DNA of 64,000 bases, from positions 62,001-126,000 of the forward strand of contig NZ_JAKKSL010000005.1 of assembly GCF_022669015.1 (NCBI RefSeq), read 5' to 3'. Origin of the DNA: Colwellia maritima (GTDB lineage Bacteria > Pseudomonadota > Gammaproteobacteria > Enterobacterales > Alteromonadaceae). Each line of letters starts with the position of its first letter. The stretch's first letter is position 1. A program made the translations under genes and the position numbers. Shown piece by piece: positions 32,944 to 42,931 of the stretch. A model generated the notes under the pieces. It worked only from the letters and a program-made list of their open reading frames with translations. It searched no databases and had not been told where the DNA came from.

Positions 32944-33816
32944 TTACACAAACGGATAACTCAGACCATATTGTTTGTATAAAGCCAACCAGTCTATTTG
33001 TAACTGCTCTTCAACAATACGTTTGTTTTCAATCATAAGCACTGAAATAACCGGTACACGAATACGCTTTATTTTACCATTATCAATATAGTCACCATCA
33101 ATATGCCATTTTACCGCAAGCGAGTTTTCATCTTTATCAACACATATGTTTTCTAACTGGCAATAGCTGCGGTTCATACGATTATGTACTTTTAATTGAA
33201 AATCACGCAGTTGTTTAAAACCTTCATGTGAGCCAAAGCCCGCTATTTGTATTTGTGCAGTATCGCTATAAATGCTTTTAAAGCCGACAAGTTGTTTTTC
33301 TTGCCATATATTCCACCATTGATTTACCGTATCACTAATGTGGCTAGGCAAATTACATACATCGTTAGGTATCGCATGATAACTTTTAGGATGTAATTGA
33401 TGATCAAACTGACTCAGCAATAAAGGATCTGGTGTCGGTAGGGCATTTATTAACACACTAGGCTCTTGTTGTAATAACCTAGCAAGTGCCAAAGTATCTA
33501 CAACACAATGTAAACGTTTAATGTGCTCGTTGTTATGTTCAAAGAAAAAGGTTAGCGAAACATATTCGTTTTCAAGTGCTGATTCTTTAGATAGCTCTAC
33601 ATATAACGCTGAAAAATTATCACCTTGAATTTCGTGACGTTTAGTGACTTGTAAAAAACCAAATTGCTCTAAGCTTTTAAGCCAAAGTTTATTTATTTGC
33701 ATACTGCCATAAGCGGTAAAATCGTGCTGTTTCCAAGCGGTACTGTGCAAAATACGAGACGATAACTGTGCTAAATCACCTTCGGTGTATAACGCGATAA
33801 GTTGATTAAACATCAT
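32944..33816 (-). CDS. SnoaL/NTF2-like protein (bidomain)
   Basis: An intact protein of about 290 residues. The C-terminal half is SnoaL-like (WWNIWQEKQLVGFKSIYSDT, SHEGFKQLRDFQLKVHNRMN, LAVKWHIDGDYIDNGKIKRI). Its start overlaps the stop of the upstream paralog (TAATG), so the two are translationally coupled. The function is unknown. Small-molecule isomerase, cyclase or hydratase activity is possible for the fold. Confidence 0.7.
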   Translation of the reverse strand: MMFNQLIALYTEGDLAQLSSRILHSTAWKQHDFTAYGSMQINKLWLKSLEQFGFLQVTKRHEIQGDNFSALYVELSKESALENEYVSLTFFFEHNNEHIKRLHCVVDTLALARLLQQEPSVLINALPTPDPLLLSQFDHQLHPKSYHAIPNDVCNLPSHISDTVNQWWNIWQEKQLVGFKSIYSDTAQIQIAGFGSHEGFKQLRDFQLKVHNRMNRSYCQLENICVDKDENSLAVKWHIDGDYIDNGKIKRIRVPVISVLMIENKRIVEEQLQIDWLALYKQYGLSYPFV

Positions 33817-34927
33817 TAAACTCCTTGTGCTAATAATGGTAGTGAATGACCCGATTCGCGAATCATATTAGCGTATAAAGAAATTTCATCGAACACGGTA
33901 ACTTCTTTAATTATTTTCTGATTTCTTACGCGCATATGGGTACAACCTAATACAAAAAAGCGGTTACCTTTTAATGATGATAATCTGTCGATATGCGGAT
34001 TAAACGTTCCCGCTACCGACCATCTAATAGCAATATCAATTGTGTCGTCATCAAAGCCTGTTACGCCAATATGGTCAATCGTCATTTTGGCATCTGGGCA
34101 TTGTGCTAACCACTGAATCAACGTACCGCTAATTTGAGCTAACCCTGTTGACTGCCTACCTCCTGGCCATTGGTGCGCCGCGGCAACATGATAAAAATCA
34201 GTTAAGGTTGAAAATTGTTTTTGATTGAATATGGTTTGTGCCCAAGCATGAACAAAGCTTTCTGTTGTCCAACTACTTTCGGTAAAGCTAAGTTTTGTTC
34301 TGTGTTTTGCTTCAAGTACACGATTGTATTCACTGTTATACCACTCGTTAAAGGTATCGTTAGGTGTAATAGCTGAAAAATGAATAGCAGCATCAATAAG
34401 ATCAAGACCTAATTGGCTGATCAAAAAACTGTTATCTCGTACTAACCATTCTTTAATGATTTTGTTTTCAAAACAAACACAGTCCGCAATTGTGGTAACT
34501 CGTCCTGTTTTATTGGTTGCCAAGCCAAAATCAGAGTTACCGGTATTAGTCATGATACTGGTGATCAAATGCGAAGAATAATAAGTTTGATCTTCTTCTT
34601 CCTTCCAAATCACATTTTCGCCAATCAAGCTTCTATCAGGAAAAGCCGCGATGGTTTTTAACGTGTTTTGAACCACTTGTTCAACACACTCCGAATAACC
34701 GCCTAAGGTAAAAACCGGGCAAATATCGCCATAGTATTGATAACAAAGACCAACATTTTTTTGCTCCCAAATTCTATGGGTTATACGAATGATATAGTCA
34801 ACAATATCAATAAATTCTTCATCAAACCGAAGCCTAGGGTTTGTTGTTTTTTACCCGATGGCTCTAACAGCTTAGTCAAAGGCTGCCAATGAACTTGGGT
34901 GATTGTATTTTTAGGTGTAGAACGCAT
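33816..34927 (-). CDS. SnoaL/NTF2-like protein (bidomain), frameshifted
   Basis: About 370 residues when bridged. The N-terminus (MRSTPKNTITQVHWQPLTKL) is in another frame and joins near base 34840 to RLRFDEEFIDIVDYIIRI. Both halves carry SnoaL-like strands, e.g. GRVTTIADCVCFENKIIKEW and VTGFDDDTIDIAIRWSVAG. It lies just downstream of the SSS symporter gene on the same strand, 17 bases away, so transport and conversion are probably co-transcribed. Confidence 0.7.
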
Positions 34928-34944
34928 TATGTTACCTGTTGTCC

Positions 34945-36555
34945 TTAAATAAATAACTCAAAGGAAAATAAAAAAATGAGTGTGAAAACAAAGAAGCCAA
35001 AGAGCGCGTAGCACACCTTGTCTACTTTACCTGGTACTAAATTCCAACCATTTTCAGTAGTAGGAGATCCGCTATCAGCAAAGGCTTTCACTTGGCCCTT
35101 TATGCTATAAGGAGAGTATTCTGCTTGCTTTCCATCAATGGCAATACTCGCGATGATAGTGACAACAACGTTTACAAAAGCGCCAATCGCTGCATACCAC
35201 GGCCAAGCTACATCGGTATAAATAGCGGTGTAAGCTACCGCAATTACGCCAACCAAAGTACCCACCAATAAGCCACGCTCGCTTGCATGTTTTGAAAAGA
35301 AACCTAAACCAAACATACCCAGTTGCGCACCCACAAAATAAGAGCCTACTTTACTCAACACTTCTAATATCGAGCCCGTGCTATACAAGTGGTACATAAT
35401 GGCGGGCACAATAATAATTGCAGCCCAAAATACGGTGAACCAACGCGACACATTAAGGTAATGGTCATCACTTTCATTAGGTTTGAAATACTTTTTATAG
35501 AAATCTAACGTAGACACGGTCGATAAAGAATTAAATGCAGAATCTAAACTCGACATTGAAGCTGCCATTACCGCAGAAGCAATAATCCCCATTAATCCTG
35601 GCATGCCATATTCAGCGGCAAACTTTAAGATAATAGTATTTTCATTCTCGAACGGCTGACCTTGATAGTGGTTGTAAAACAGAATACCCATGATGATAAA
35701 AAAGAAATAAACGAAGAAAGCCAGAAACCCCATCAATAAGTATGATTTTTTCGCATCACCAATGTTTTTGGCCGCTAGCGTGCGCTGAACCATCATTTGG
35801 TTCGTACCATAAACGGTAATATGGTAGAGCGACATAGCAAAAATGCCTGACCAAACCGTGGTTACATTGCTTAAATCAAAATCAAAATTAAGGGGAGACG
35901 TTTTACCTTGCGCTTTTAATTGAGCTAAGCTATCCATTACAGGCACGGTACTGCTATCAAGCAGCGCATACATAATAATACCCGCGCCAAGTAACAAAAT
36001 ACCCGACTGAATAACATCGGTCCAAATAACGGCGGTAATACCGCCCATTACAGTATAAATTAAGGCAATAATTGTGACGATGATAATGCCGGCAATTTCA
36101 GGAATACCCGTGATAAAACTCAGTACTATTGATGTAGCGTACAAAACCGCTGCAGAGCTCATGGTTTGCGATATTAACCAAATACCCGACACCAAAGCAC
36201 GGGCTTTTTTACCAAATCGTTTCTCTTGGTATTCATAAATTGAAGCACAACCGGCGTTATAAAAAAACGGAAAGAAAAAGGTAATAACAACAATAATAAC
36301 CGGCGGGTAATTTAGGTGAATCGCAATAACAGATAAGCCATCCTTGTATGCCCATGCGGGAGCACCAAGAAAAGTCATCGCACTAACATAAGTCGCAAGT
36401 ACTGAAATACCAATTGCCCACCAAGGCGTTTGTTTTTGACCTAAATAAAAATCATCAGCAGTACTCACTTTTTTACTTATTACATAACCTAGTAAAAGAT
36501 TTGCTAATATATAGACTATTAAAATAGTCCAATTGAGGGGGCCAAATTCAGTCAT
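34945..36555 (-). CDS. Sodium:solute symporter (SSS family) 2
   Basis: An intact 536-residue inner-membrane transporter. SSS features include ADDFYLGQKQTPWWAIGISV near residue 33, YTVMGGITAVIWTDVIQSGI and SSLDSAFNSLSTVSTLDFYK. It starts 56 bases from a perfect TGACTTCGAAGTCA palindrome. It heads an operon with two SnoaL-like genes. The ligand is unknown, and it differs from the symporter of region 1. Confidence 0.92.
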   Translation of the reverse strand: MTEFGPLNWTILIVYILANLLLGYVISKKVSTADDFYLGQKQTPWWAIGISVLATYVSAMTFLGAPAWAYKDGLSVIAIHLNYPPVIIVVITFFFPFFYNAGCASIYEYQEKRFGKKARALVSGIWLISQTMSSAAVLYATSIVLSFITGIPEIAGIIIVTIIALIYTVMGGITAVIWTDVIQSGILLLGAGIIMYALLDSSTVPVMDSLAQLKAQGKTSPLNFDFDLSNVTTVWSGIFAMSLYHITVYGTNQMMVQRTLAAKNIGDAKKSYLLMGFLAFFVYFFFIIMGILFYNHYQGQPFENENTIILKFAAEYGMPGLMGIIASAVMAASMSSLDSAFNSLSTVSTLDFYKKYFKPNESDDHYLNVSRWFTVFWAAIIIVPAIMYHLYSTGSILEVLSKVGSYFVGAQLGMFGLGFFSKHASERGLLVGTLVGVIAVAYTAIYTDVAWPWYAAIGAFVNVVVTIIASIAIDGKQAEYSPYSIKGQVKAFADSGSPTTENGWNLVPGKVDKVCYALFGFFVFTLIFLFSFELFI

Positions 36556-36610
36556 ATATACATCTCTTGTTGTTTATGCGTTGGAGTTCTTATTATAAAT
36601 TTACATAGTT

Positions 36611-36624
36611 TGACTTCGAAGTCA
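36611..36624. promoter_or_regulatory. LacI-type operator, symporter 2 / SnoaL gene
   Basis: A perfect TGACTTCGAAGTCA in the 272-bp divergent region between the symporter (minus) and a SnoaL-like gene (plus). It lies 56 bases from the symporter start. Confidence 0.75.
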
Positions 36625-36827
36625 AATAAGAATAGCATTGTTTAAAATAATTTGAAAGTCAATATTGCAAAGAACAGTAGATTACATGCCCGTTAATAGT
36701 GTAATAGTCATGTCTTAAGTCAGTTTTGAATCAGTTTATTATCAGTTTTTTTAACGTATAATTTATGTAAAGTAGTTGAATTTAATGAAAATACAACGGC
36801 ACCTAAAGATAAAGGAGAACACCAGTA

Positions 36828-37837
36828 ATGAGTATTGAGTCGCAAAATAAAGAGCTAATTTTAGCGTATTATGACGCGTTAGAGCAGTCAAACTCCGAAA
36901 CCATTGGTGAAGTATTATCTCACTATATGAGTGACGATTGTCAGTGGTATGGCGTACATCCGTTTAACGAGCAAAAAGGACCCGAAGCAGTAAACCAAGT
37001 GTTTTGGCAACCATTTTTACAAGCCTTTAAAAATGTACAACGTCGTCAGGATGTCTTTATGGCCGGGGTTAGTGGCAATGATGAAGCTAACTGGGTTACC
37101 AGTATGGGACATTTTATGGTGCAATTTGACCAAGACTGGCTAGGCATACCACGTTCAGGTAAAGTTGCCATGGTTCGATACGCTGACTTCAACTGTATTG
37201 AAAATGGCAAAATAGTCCGTTCTGGTTTTTTCTGCGACATTATTAGTGTGATGCATCAAGTGGGTATAAATCCTTTACCGCAAGCCACAGGGCATTCGTT
37301 TATTTATCCGGGGCCAAGAACGCACGATGGCATTCAGTTAGACGATAAGGATCCTGCTGAAGCTGAAAAAACCATGGCATTACTCAATCAAATGATTGAA
37401 GACTTCTCACAACTAAACCAAACGGCTAATGATAATTATCCACCTGAAATTTTAGAAAAAACCTGGTCGAAAGATATGGTGTGGTATGGCCCGACAGGAA
37501 TAGGTGCAACTTATTCTATCCCTAAATTTCAAGAACAGCATTCTTACCCGTTTAGACAAGGACTAAAAGATAAGGTATTTAATGGTCATATTTGTCGATA
37601 CGCAGAAGGAAACTACGCGTGTTTCTTTGGCGGCCTAATTTAAGTAGTACGCCTATTGGTGGCTTTTTAGGTTTACCGGGCGGAGAGGTTCGTGCGGATA
37701 TGAGGGTAGTTGATGTTTATCGTCGAGAAGGGGATAAACTAATGGAAAACTGGGTGTTAATTGATCTTCCTTATTGGTTAAAACAACAAGGACTAGATAT
37801 TTTAGAACGAAGCCGTAAAATTAATAATCCAAGTTAA
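36828..37837 (+). CDS. Double SnoaL/NTF2-like protein, frameshifted
   Basis: About 336 residues with two SnoaL-like halves. The first has GPEAVNQVFWQPFLQAFKNV; the second starts near residue 220 with MVWYGPTGIGATYSIPKF and ends in RREGDKLMENWVLIDLPYWL. The frame breaks near base 37640 (ACFFG then WPNLSSTPIGGFLGLPGG). It shares the motif W-Y-G-P-x-G-I-G and an ENWV-x-I/V-D strand with the proteins at 37980 and 39137, so these three are paralogs. The start follows AAAGGAG. Confidence 0.75.
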
Positions 37838-37928
37838 CAGCTGCCTGCAGGTATTTTTTAATTAAAGTTAAAGTTCAAATTAAAGCTAAAGCTAAAGCTA
37901 AAAAGTAAACAATAAAAAATCAAACAAT

Positions 37929-37956
37929 AAAAAGGAAGCTCATTAGCTTCCTTTTT
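37929..37956. terminator. Bidirectional terminator between convergent SnoaL genes
   Basis: AAAAAGGAAGCT and AGCTTCCTTTTT form a 12-bp stem with a 4-base loop and A/T tracts on both sides. It lies between genes ending at 37837 and 37980. A short TAAAGC hexamer repeat precedes it (37879-37900). Confidence 0.85.
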
Positions 37957-37979
37957 CTTATATAACCGAACAGTAGTGG

Positions 37980-38948
37980 TTAAGTATTATCCCCAAGCTG
38001 CTCTTTCATCATTGCAAACACATCAAGCCCCATTTGCATACACATATCAATAATGTCAATCGCAACCCAGTTCTCTTTAAGTAAATCACCTTCACGGCGC
38101 CAAATATCCATTACTCTTAACGATAACTGTTTATTACAAGGAGGTAAGCCCAACCAACCGCCTACGCTATGTGTACCATGCATATGTGGCCAACCACCTG
38201 TCGCAACATAATTACCGTCAGCAACCAAAGTCGCCTTATGGTCAACATCTCTATCAGGAAAACTAAAAACAAATGGCCCTTGATGATCTCGTCTAAAACC
38301 TTCAATACCGCGTGTTGTTCCTATGCCCGGCCGGGCCATACCACATAAAATCAGGGTGCCAGTAGTTTTCTAACTTCATGCTTGATAATGACTTACCGTC
38401 AAAACGGCCTAACTCATCAAGCATATCAAGTATTAATTGTTTAGACTTTTGTGCAGCGTCTGCACTACTTTCTGCTCTCGCTATACCATCCATTGTTGTT
38501 GGTGGCATGATTAATCCGCTATGGCCCAAACTCTTTCTTAACGGATTCACACCTACTTGGTTCATAGCATCAAGAAAATCGACAATAACATAACAGGTTT
38601 TAATTTTGTTATTATCTAACTGCACAAGCTCGGTATAACGTAAATATAAGGTTTTATTGTTGGCAGGTATTCCCCAAAGCGGTTGACTTAACGTGCCAAC
38701 AAAATACCCGGTACTTGCTATCCAATCGTAACCTTCATATTCACTTTGCACATTAATAAAAGGCTTACGCTCTATATCGGGTAGGGCATTTACCAAAGGT
38801 TGCCAAAAAGACGACAATACGTTTGCTGAGCCTACTATCGTATTAACAGGAGCGCTTACATGCCACGCTACATCATCGTGAATATATTGTGCTAAATTGG
38901 CAGGGGATGATTTGAGTTGTTGATACAACTTATCAATAACGGTTGACA
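37980..38948 (-). CDS. Double SnoaL/NTF2-like protein, frameshifted
   Basis: About 323 residues. The first domain has SFWQPLVNALPDIERKPFIN, the second FMWYGPAGIGTTRGIEGF and RREGDLLKENWVAIDIIDMC. The frame breaks near base 38330 within the WYGPAGIG motif. The ATG at 38948 is chosen because GGAG precedes it at 6 bases. The start lies 61 bases from a perfect palindrome at 39009. Paralog of the genes at 36828 and 39137. Confidence 0.75.
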
Positions 38949-39008
38949 TAATTTTCTCCACTAAAATAAGTTTTACTTGAAATACTTCGAACTTAGGGTA
39001 TCATTTTA

Positions 39009-39022
39009 TGACTTCGAAGTCA
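39009..39022. promoter_or_regulatory. LacI-type operator between divergent SnoaL genes
   Basis: A perfect TGACTTCGAAGTCA between the SnoaL-like genes starting at 38948 (minus) and 39137 (plus). A weaker TTCGAA-centred half site lies nearby at about 38984. Confidence 0.75.
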
Positions 39023-39136
39023 TCATGTTTGGTGTTGCTTTGATAATAATGGTAATGTGTTTAAAATTTGCTTATATATCAATGTTTTTGGCGAAAAATA
39101 AATGCATAGCGTGTGCTTACATATAGGAAAATACTA

Positions 39137-40148
39137 ATGTCTCAAAATTTACACAGTGTTAATAAGCAGGTAATAAACCAACTTAGCCAAGCATTATATA
39201 ACTATGACAATCAGGCTGTTCAACAGGCCATCAATAAAGTGTTTTCGCCCAAGGCTAAAATACAATTGTCATACCCTTTTGAAACATTAGCAGGGCCAGA
39301 CAACCTATATAACGATATTTATACACCGCTGAAACATGCAATACCTGATCTTGAGCGCCGTGAAACCATTGTTATGGCAGGCACAAGCGAAGATAACAGC
39401 GAATGGGTAGGGTGCTGTGGTTATTATACGGGTAGCTTCGAAAAAGGCCGGTTAGACATTCCGCCCACAGGTCATCAAGTGTCTATGCGTTTTCATGAAT
39501 TCTACCGTATAGAAAAAGGCACTGTTGTTGAAATGCAAGCCATATGGGACATTCCAGAAGTGATGATGCAAGCCAAAGCTTGGCCTATGGTGCCTAGCTT
39601 AGGGCGTGAATGGCATGTACCAGGGCCCGCAACACAAGACGGACTAAGTATTGTGCCTGACAGTAAAAAAGCAGCATTAAGTACAAAGTCTGGTTGCCGA
39701 TATGTGTACATCACTAGGTAATTACGCCACCGGTGGTGTTGACGCAATGGCGCTAGATAACTATTGGCACCCTCGTTGTAGTTGGTATGGTCCTTCGGGA
39801 ATTGGAAGTGCAAGAGGAATAAAAGGTTTTCGTAACTGGCATCAAATTCCCTTTCTTAACGGTATGCCAAACAGAGTAGGTGATGTTGGCAAAGGTTATA
39901 TCTTTGGTGATGGCGACTACGTTGGCTTTACCGCGTGGCCAGGTATGCAAATGACCATTAGCAATGACGGTCGGCTAGGTATTGCCCCATCAAACCAAAG
40001 CATTACCATGCGCAGTTTAGACTTTTGGCGATGTGAAAAAGGGCTAATTCGTGAAAATTGGGTTTTAGTTGATTTACTCCATGTATACCATCAATTAGGC
40101 GTTGATGTTTTGGGGCGCATGAAAGAGTTTAACAAAGCACGTTGTTAA
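39137..40148 (+). CDS. Double SnoaL/NTF2-like protein, frameshifted
   Basis: About 337 residues. The first domain has YNDIYTPLKHAIPDLERRET, the second NYWHPRCSWYGPSGIGSARG and CEKGLIRENWVLVDLLHVYH. The frame breaks near base 39695 (after KKAALS). The ATG at 39137 is preceded by AGGAAA at good spacing. It is the third member of the WYGPxGIG group, and its divergent partner at 37980 shares an operator with it. Confidence 0.75.
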
Positions 40149-40193
40149 TTAGCAGTTGAGTTATAAAAAATAAATAAAAGATGAATGAGCAAT

Positions 40194-40220
40194 AAAAAGG
40201 CGCTAATCAAGCGCCTTTTT
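40194..40220. terminator. Bidirectional terminator
   Basis: AAAAAGGCGCT and AGCGCCTTTTT form an 11-bp stem around a 5-base loop. It separates the convergent SnoaL-like gene (ends 40148) and aldolase gene (ends 40251). Confidence 0.9.
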
Positions 40221-40250
40221 TACATAACGAATGACTATTTGCTATTGTTA

Positions 40251-41023
40251 CTACTGCTCAGCTTGTTTTATGGCATCAGCAAACTTTTGTTGTAGTTGTT
40301 GCGCACCACTTAGCATAAAACCATGATCCGAACCCAGTAAAAACAAACTAACCCCCAACGAAATCCAACGGGGAAGCTCACTTAAATCAGCAACAAACAT
40401 TCCGCAATTTTTACCATACTTATTCGCCGCATTAACAACCTTTTCTACGGCGGCTAATACGTCAGGATGACTTGCATTAGTTTGATCTAAAGCAACGGTT
40501 AAATCCATTCTACCAATAAAAATACAATCTATACCTTCCACTTGGCATATGGCATCAATATCATCAACCGCTTCTAAATCTTCAATTTGAGCAATAACAC
40601 AGGTTTGATTTTGATTGTTTGCTAAATTGTCAGCAATTTTTTTAGTTGTATAACTTGACAAAGCGAGTAGAACCCGCATAACCTCTACCATCAGGCCCGT
40701 AAAAGCACTTTTTTACCACTCTACGTGCATGCTCAGCATTTAAAATGTGTGGCAAAACAATACCGTCGGCACCCAAATCCAGTGCATTTAAAAGCGTAGA
40801 ATTTTCCGTATTAGGCACACGAATTACCACAGGCATTTGTTGAGACTTTGCCGCTAATACACACGTATCAAGATCAGCACGATCAAACGGCGCATGCTCA
40901 GCATCTAAGCACAAAACGTCAAGGTTTGTATGAGCCAAACACTTCGGTGTTATGAAAATGAGGGGTTTTAATAAAAGTACCAATTAATGGTTTCTTTTGT
41001 GCTAAAGATTGTTTTAAAAACAT
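40251..41023 (-). CDS. HpcH/HpaI family aldolase, frameshifted
   Basis: A class II aldolase of about 257 residues that would cleave a 2-keto-3-deoxy or 4-hydroxy-2-oxo acid into pyruvate and an aldehyde. Family motifs are LCLDAEHAPFDRADLD, VVIRVPNTENSTLLNALDLG, GADGIVLPHI, the metal-binding VIAQIEDLEAVDDID and IFIGRMDLTVALDQ. The frame breaks near 40965 (after FIKTP) and near 40675 (after GYAGSTRF). The start is an ATG at 41023. The aldolase fits a pathway in which a sugar acid or similar compound is oxidised, dehydrated and then split. Confidence 0.82.
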
Positions 41024-41077
41024 AAAAATTACCTAATCGTTTGTGGTCAATAATAAACAGGAAAAATGAATGAGAAT

Positions 41078-41130
41078 GTCATCATTGTCATCATTGTCAT
41101 CATTGTCATCATTGTCATCATTGTTATCAT
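41078..41130. repeat. 9-bp tandem repeat (ATCATTGTC)
   Basis: About five to six copies of a 9-base unit fill the gap between the aldolase and hydrolase genes; the last unit is degenerate and touches the hydrolase stop codon at 41127. Such a length-variable repeat may change spacing between the two genes. No spacer structure is present. Confidence 0.85.
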
Positions 41131-41834
41131 AATGAGTCTGATAAATACCACTGTGTTAATAAGTTTGAAACGTGCTCGGCTTGTTCTAATGGCGAAAAAT
41201 GACAACACTCATCAAGCAATGCCAAGTGACTTTTTGGCAGATTGTCGTGCATCATTTGTTGATGCTCAGCAGGGCATATTTTATCTTGTCTACCACCAAT
41301 AATCACAATATCGCTTGTAAGGCTTTTAAGTACCGACAGTGCGTCTGGTCTATCTTCTATCGCCCTTACTTGCGCAGCAAAACAATCAGCGCCTAACGTA
41401 GTCGCCATGTCTAAAATTAACTGTTCATGGGGCTTTGTGTGTTCGAACAAATAATTTGGTAAAAAGGTATCGGTTATTAAATCTACCAATTTTCCCGATT
41501 TCGCTTGTTGTATTTGTGCGCCCCGAGCCGCTTTACGCTCGGGCAGGTCGGCATGACAATTACTGTTAACTAAAGCAAGTTTCGCAATAAGTTGCGGATG
41601 TGTTTTAGCTACTTCGGCCGCCACTATGCCGCCCATTGAAAAACCAACGATAGCACACGGGTTACCTTTGGTTGCAGTAATAACCTTGTTAGCCATTTCA
41701 GAAAGAGAGTGCTCAGTTGTAAATTGTACAACTGAAATATCATTACAAAATTGTTGTAAATGTTGAATTTGTTGTGAAAACATAGCACCTGTACACAAGG
41801 TGCCAGGTAAAAATAATATAGGTAATTGAGTCAT
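41127..41834 (-). CDS. Alpha/beta hydrolase
   Basis: An intact protein of about 235 residues starting MTQLPILFLPGTLCTGAMF. It has the oxyanion segment LPGTLC, the nucleophile elbow GFSMGG (Ser near residue 84), an acidic residue in GGRQDKICPAE and the catalytic His in DECCHFSPLEQ. It could hydrolyse an ester, lactone or thioester in the pathway of this cluster. A weak ribosome site precedes the start, and an upstream in-frame start at 41873 cannot be excluded. Confidence 0.82.
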   Translation of the reverse strand: MTQLPILFLPGTLCTGAMFSQQIQHLQQFCNDISVVQFTTEHSLSEMANKVITATKGNPCAIVGFSMGGIVAAEVAKTHPQLIAKLALVNSNCHADLPERKAARGAQIQQAKSGKLVDLITDTFLPNYLFEHTKPHEQLILDMATTLGADCFAAQVRAIEDRPDALSVLKSLTSDIVIIGGRQDKICPAEHQQMMHDNLPKSHLALLDECCHFSPLEQAEHVSNLLTQWYLSDSL

Positions 41835-41903
41835 CTTTAATCGCTTCGTATAAATTGCTTTATCAAGGCACACTACTCAATTACTTAGAATAATGTGCGT
41901 TAA

Positions 41904-42911
41904 TTAGGAACGCTTTACCGAATTCCCTTTAATCAAGGTGCCCGTTAATACACGAGCTTCAGGCGGAGAATCAGCGTTTTCAATGTGCTCTATTAGCATG
42001 TCTACGGCGGCCTTAACCAATTGCTCTACCGGTTGTTTAATGGTAGTTATTTGGTAACTCTGCCAAAACGAAGAAGCGATGCCGTCAAAACCTACAACAG
42101 ACATATCGTTTGGAATATGAATGTTGTGGTTTTCTCTTATTTCGTCAATTACACCTATCGCCATCGTATCATTACTACATACAACAGCATCGGGAGCAGG
42201 GTTCTTTTTCAACCACTGAGCAATACAATCTCTGCCCGACTGATAAGTGTAATCACCATAAAGAACTTGAACATTTTTTTCGCCTGATTTCTTCAGTAAA
42301 TCAAGGGCAATTTCTCTACGTTCATTGGCTACATCAGAATCTACAGGTCCTGAAAGTACTAAATAAGACTGAGGATTATTCAGTTTTAATTCAGCAAGCA
42401 GTTGTTTAATGCCTTGTTCGTGATTACAACAAACCGTATTGGTTGAAGCATCAGGAACATTACGGTTATAGAGCACAACCGGTACTTTATGTTGCTCAAA
42501 TTGTGCCAAACGTTGGCTTTCAAAATGAGCAGCAAGAGCGATAACGCCATCGACTTGGAAGGTCCAGATTTGTTCAAATAAATCATCTACACCTGCGGCA
42601 TCATCTAAGGTAAATAATAAAACTCGCTTATTACGAGCCGCAAGTTGTTTACTCACTTGCGAAAGTACTTCAGGATAGTTTTCGTTAGCACGGGATGAAA
42701 CAATAACCGCAACCATGCCAGATTGCTTAGTAATAAGCATTCTAGCAATAGCGTTTGGTCGGTAGCCCATTTTATTTGCCGTTGCCATCACTTTATCTCG
42801 CGTTTTTTTCGACACACTTAAACCCGGTCGAAAAACCCGTGATACTGCTGATTGAGACACACCTGCTTCGCGTGCCACGTCATAAGAAGTTACTTTTTTA
42901 TTTTTATACAA
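41904..42911 (-). CDS. LacI-family transcriptional regulator
   Basis: An intact 335-residue regulator. The N-terminal helix-turn-helix is TSYDVAREAGVSQSAVSRVF with the hinge YRPNAIARMLITKQSGMVAV, followed by a periplasmic-binding-like effector domain (NDTMAIGVIDEI, DMSVVGFDGIASSFW). It is the only regulator in region 2 and is the likely protein that binds the TGACTTCGAAGTCA sites. Its effector would be a pathway intermediate. Confidence 0.92.
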   Translation of the reverse strand: MYKNKKVTSYDVAREAGVSQSAVSRVFRPGLSVSKKTRDKVMATANKMGYRPNAIARMLITKQSGMVAVIVSSRANENYPEVLSQVSKQLAARNKRVLLFTLDDAAGVDDLFEQIWTFQVDGVIALAAHFESQRLAQFEQHKVPVVLYNRNVPDASTNTVCCNHEQGIKQLLAELKLNNPQSYLVLSGPVDSDVANERREIALDLLKKSGEKNVQVLYGDYTYQSGRDCIAQWLKKNPAPDAVVCSNDTMAIGVIDEIRENHNIHIPNDMSVVGFDGIASSFWQSYQITTIKQPVEQLVKAAVDMLIEHIENADSPPEARVLTGTLIKGNSVKRS

Positions 42912-42931
42912 TGCTTATCCTTTATATCTTC

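Noticed and set aside
41066-41302. Open frame on the plus strand across the 9-bp repeat
   Set aside because: The protein start is a simple Ile/Val repeat from the tandem array and the rest lies antisense to the alpha/beta hydrolase.
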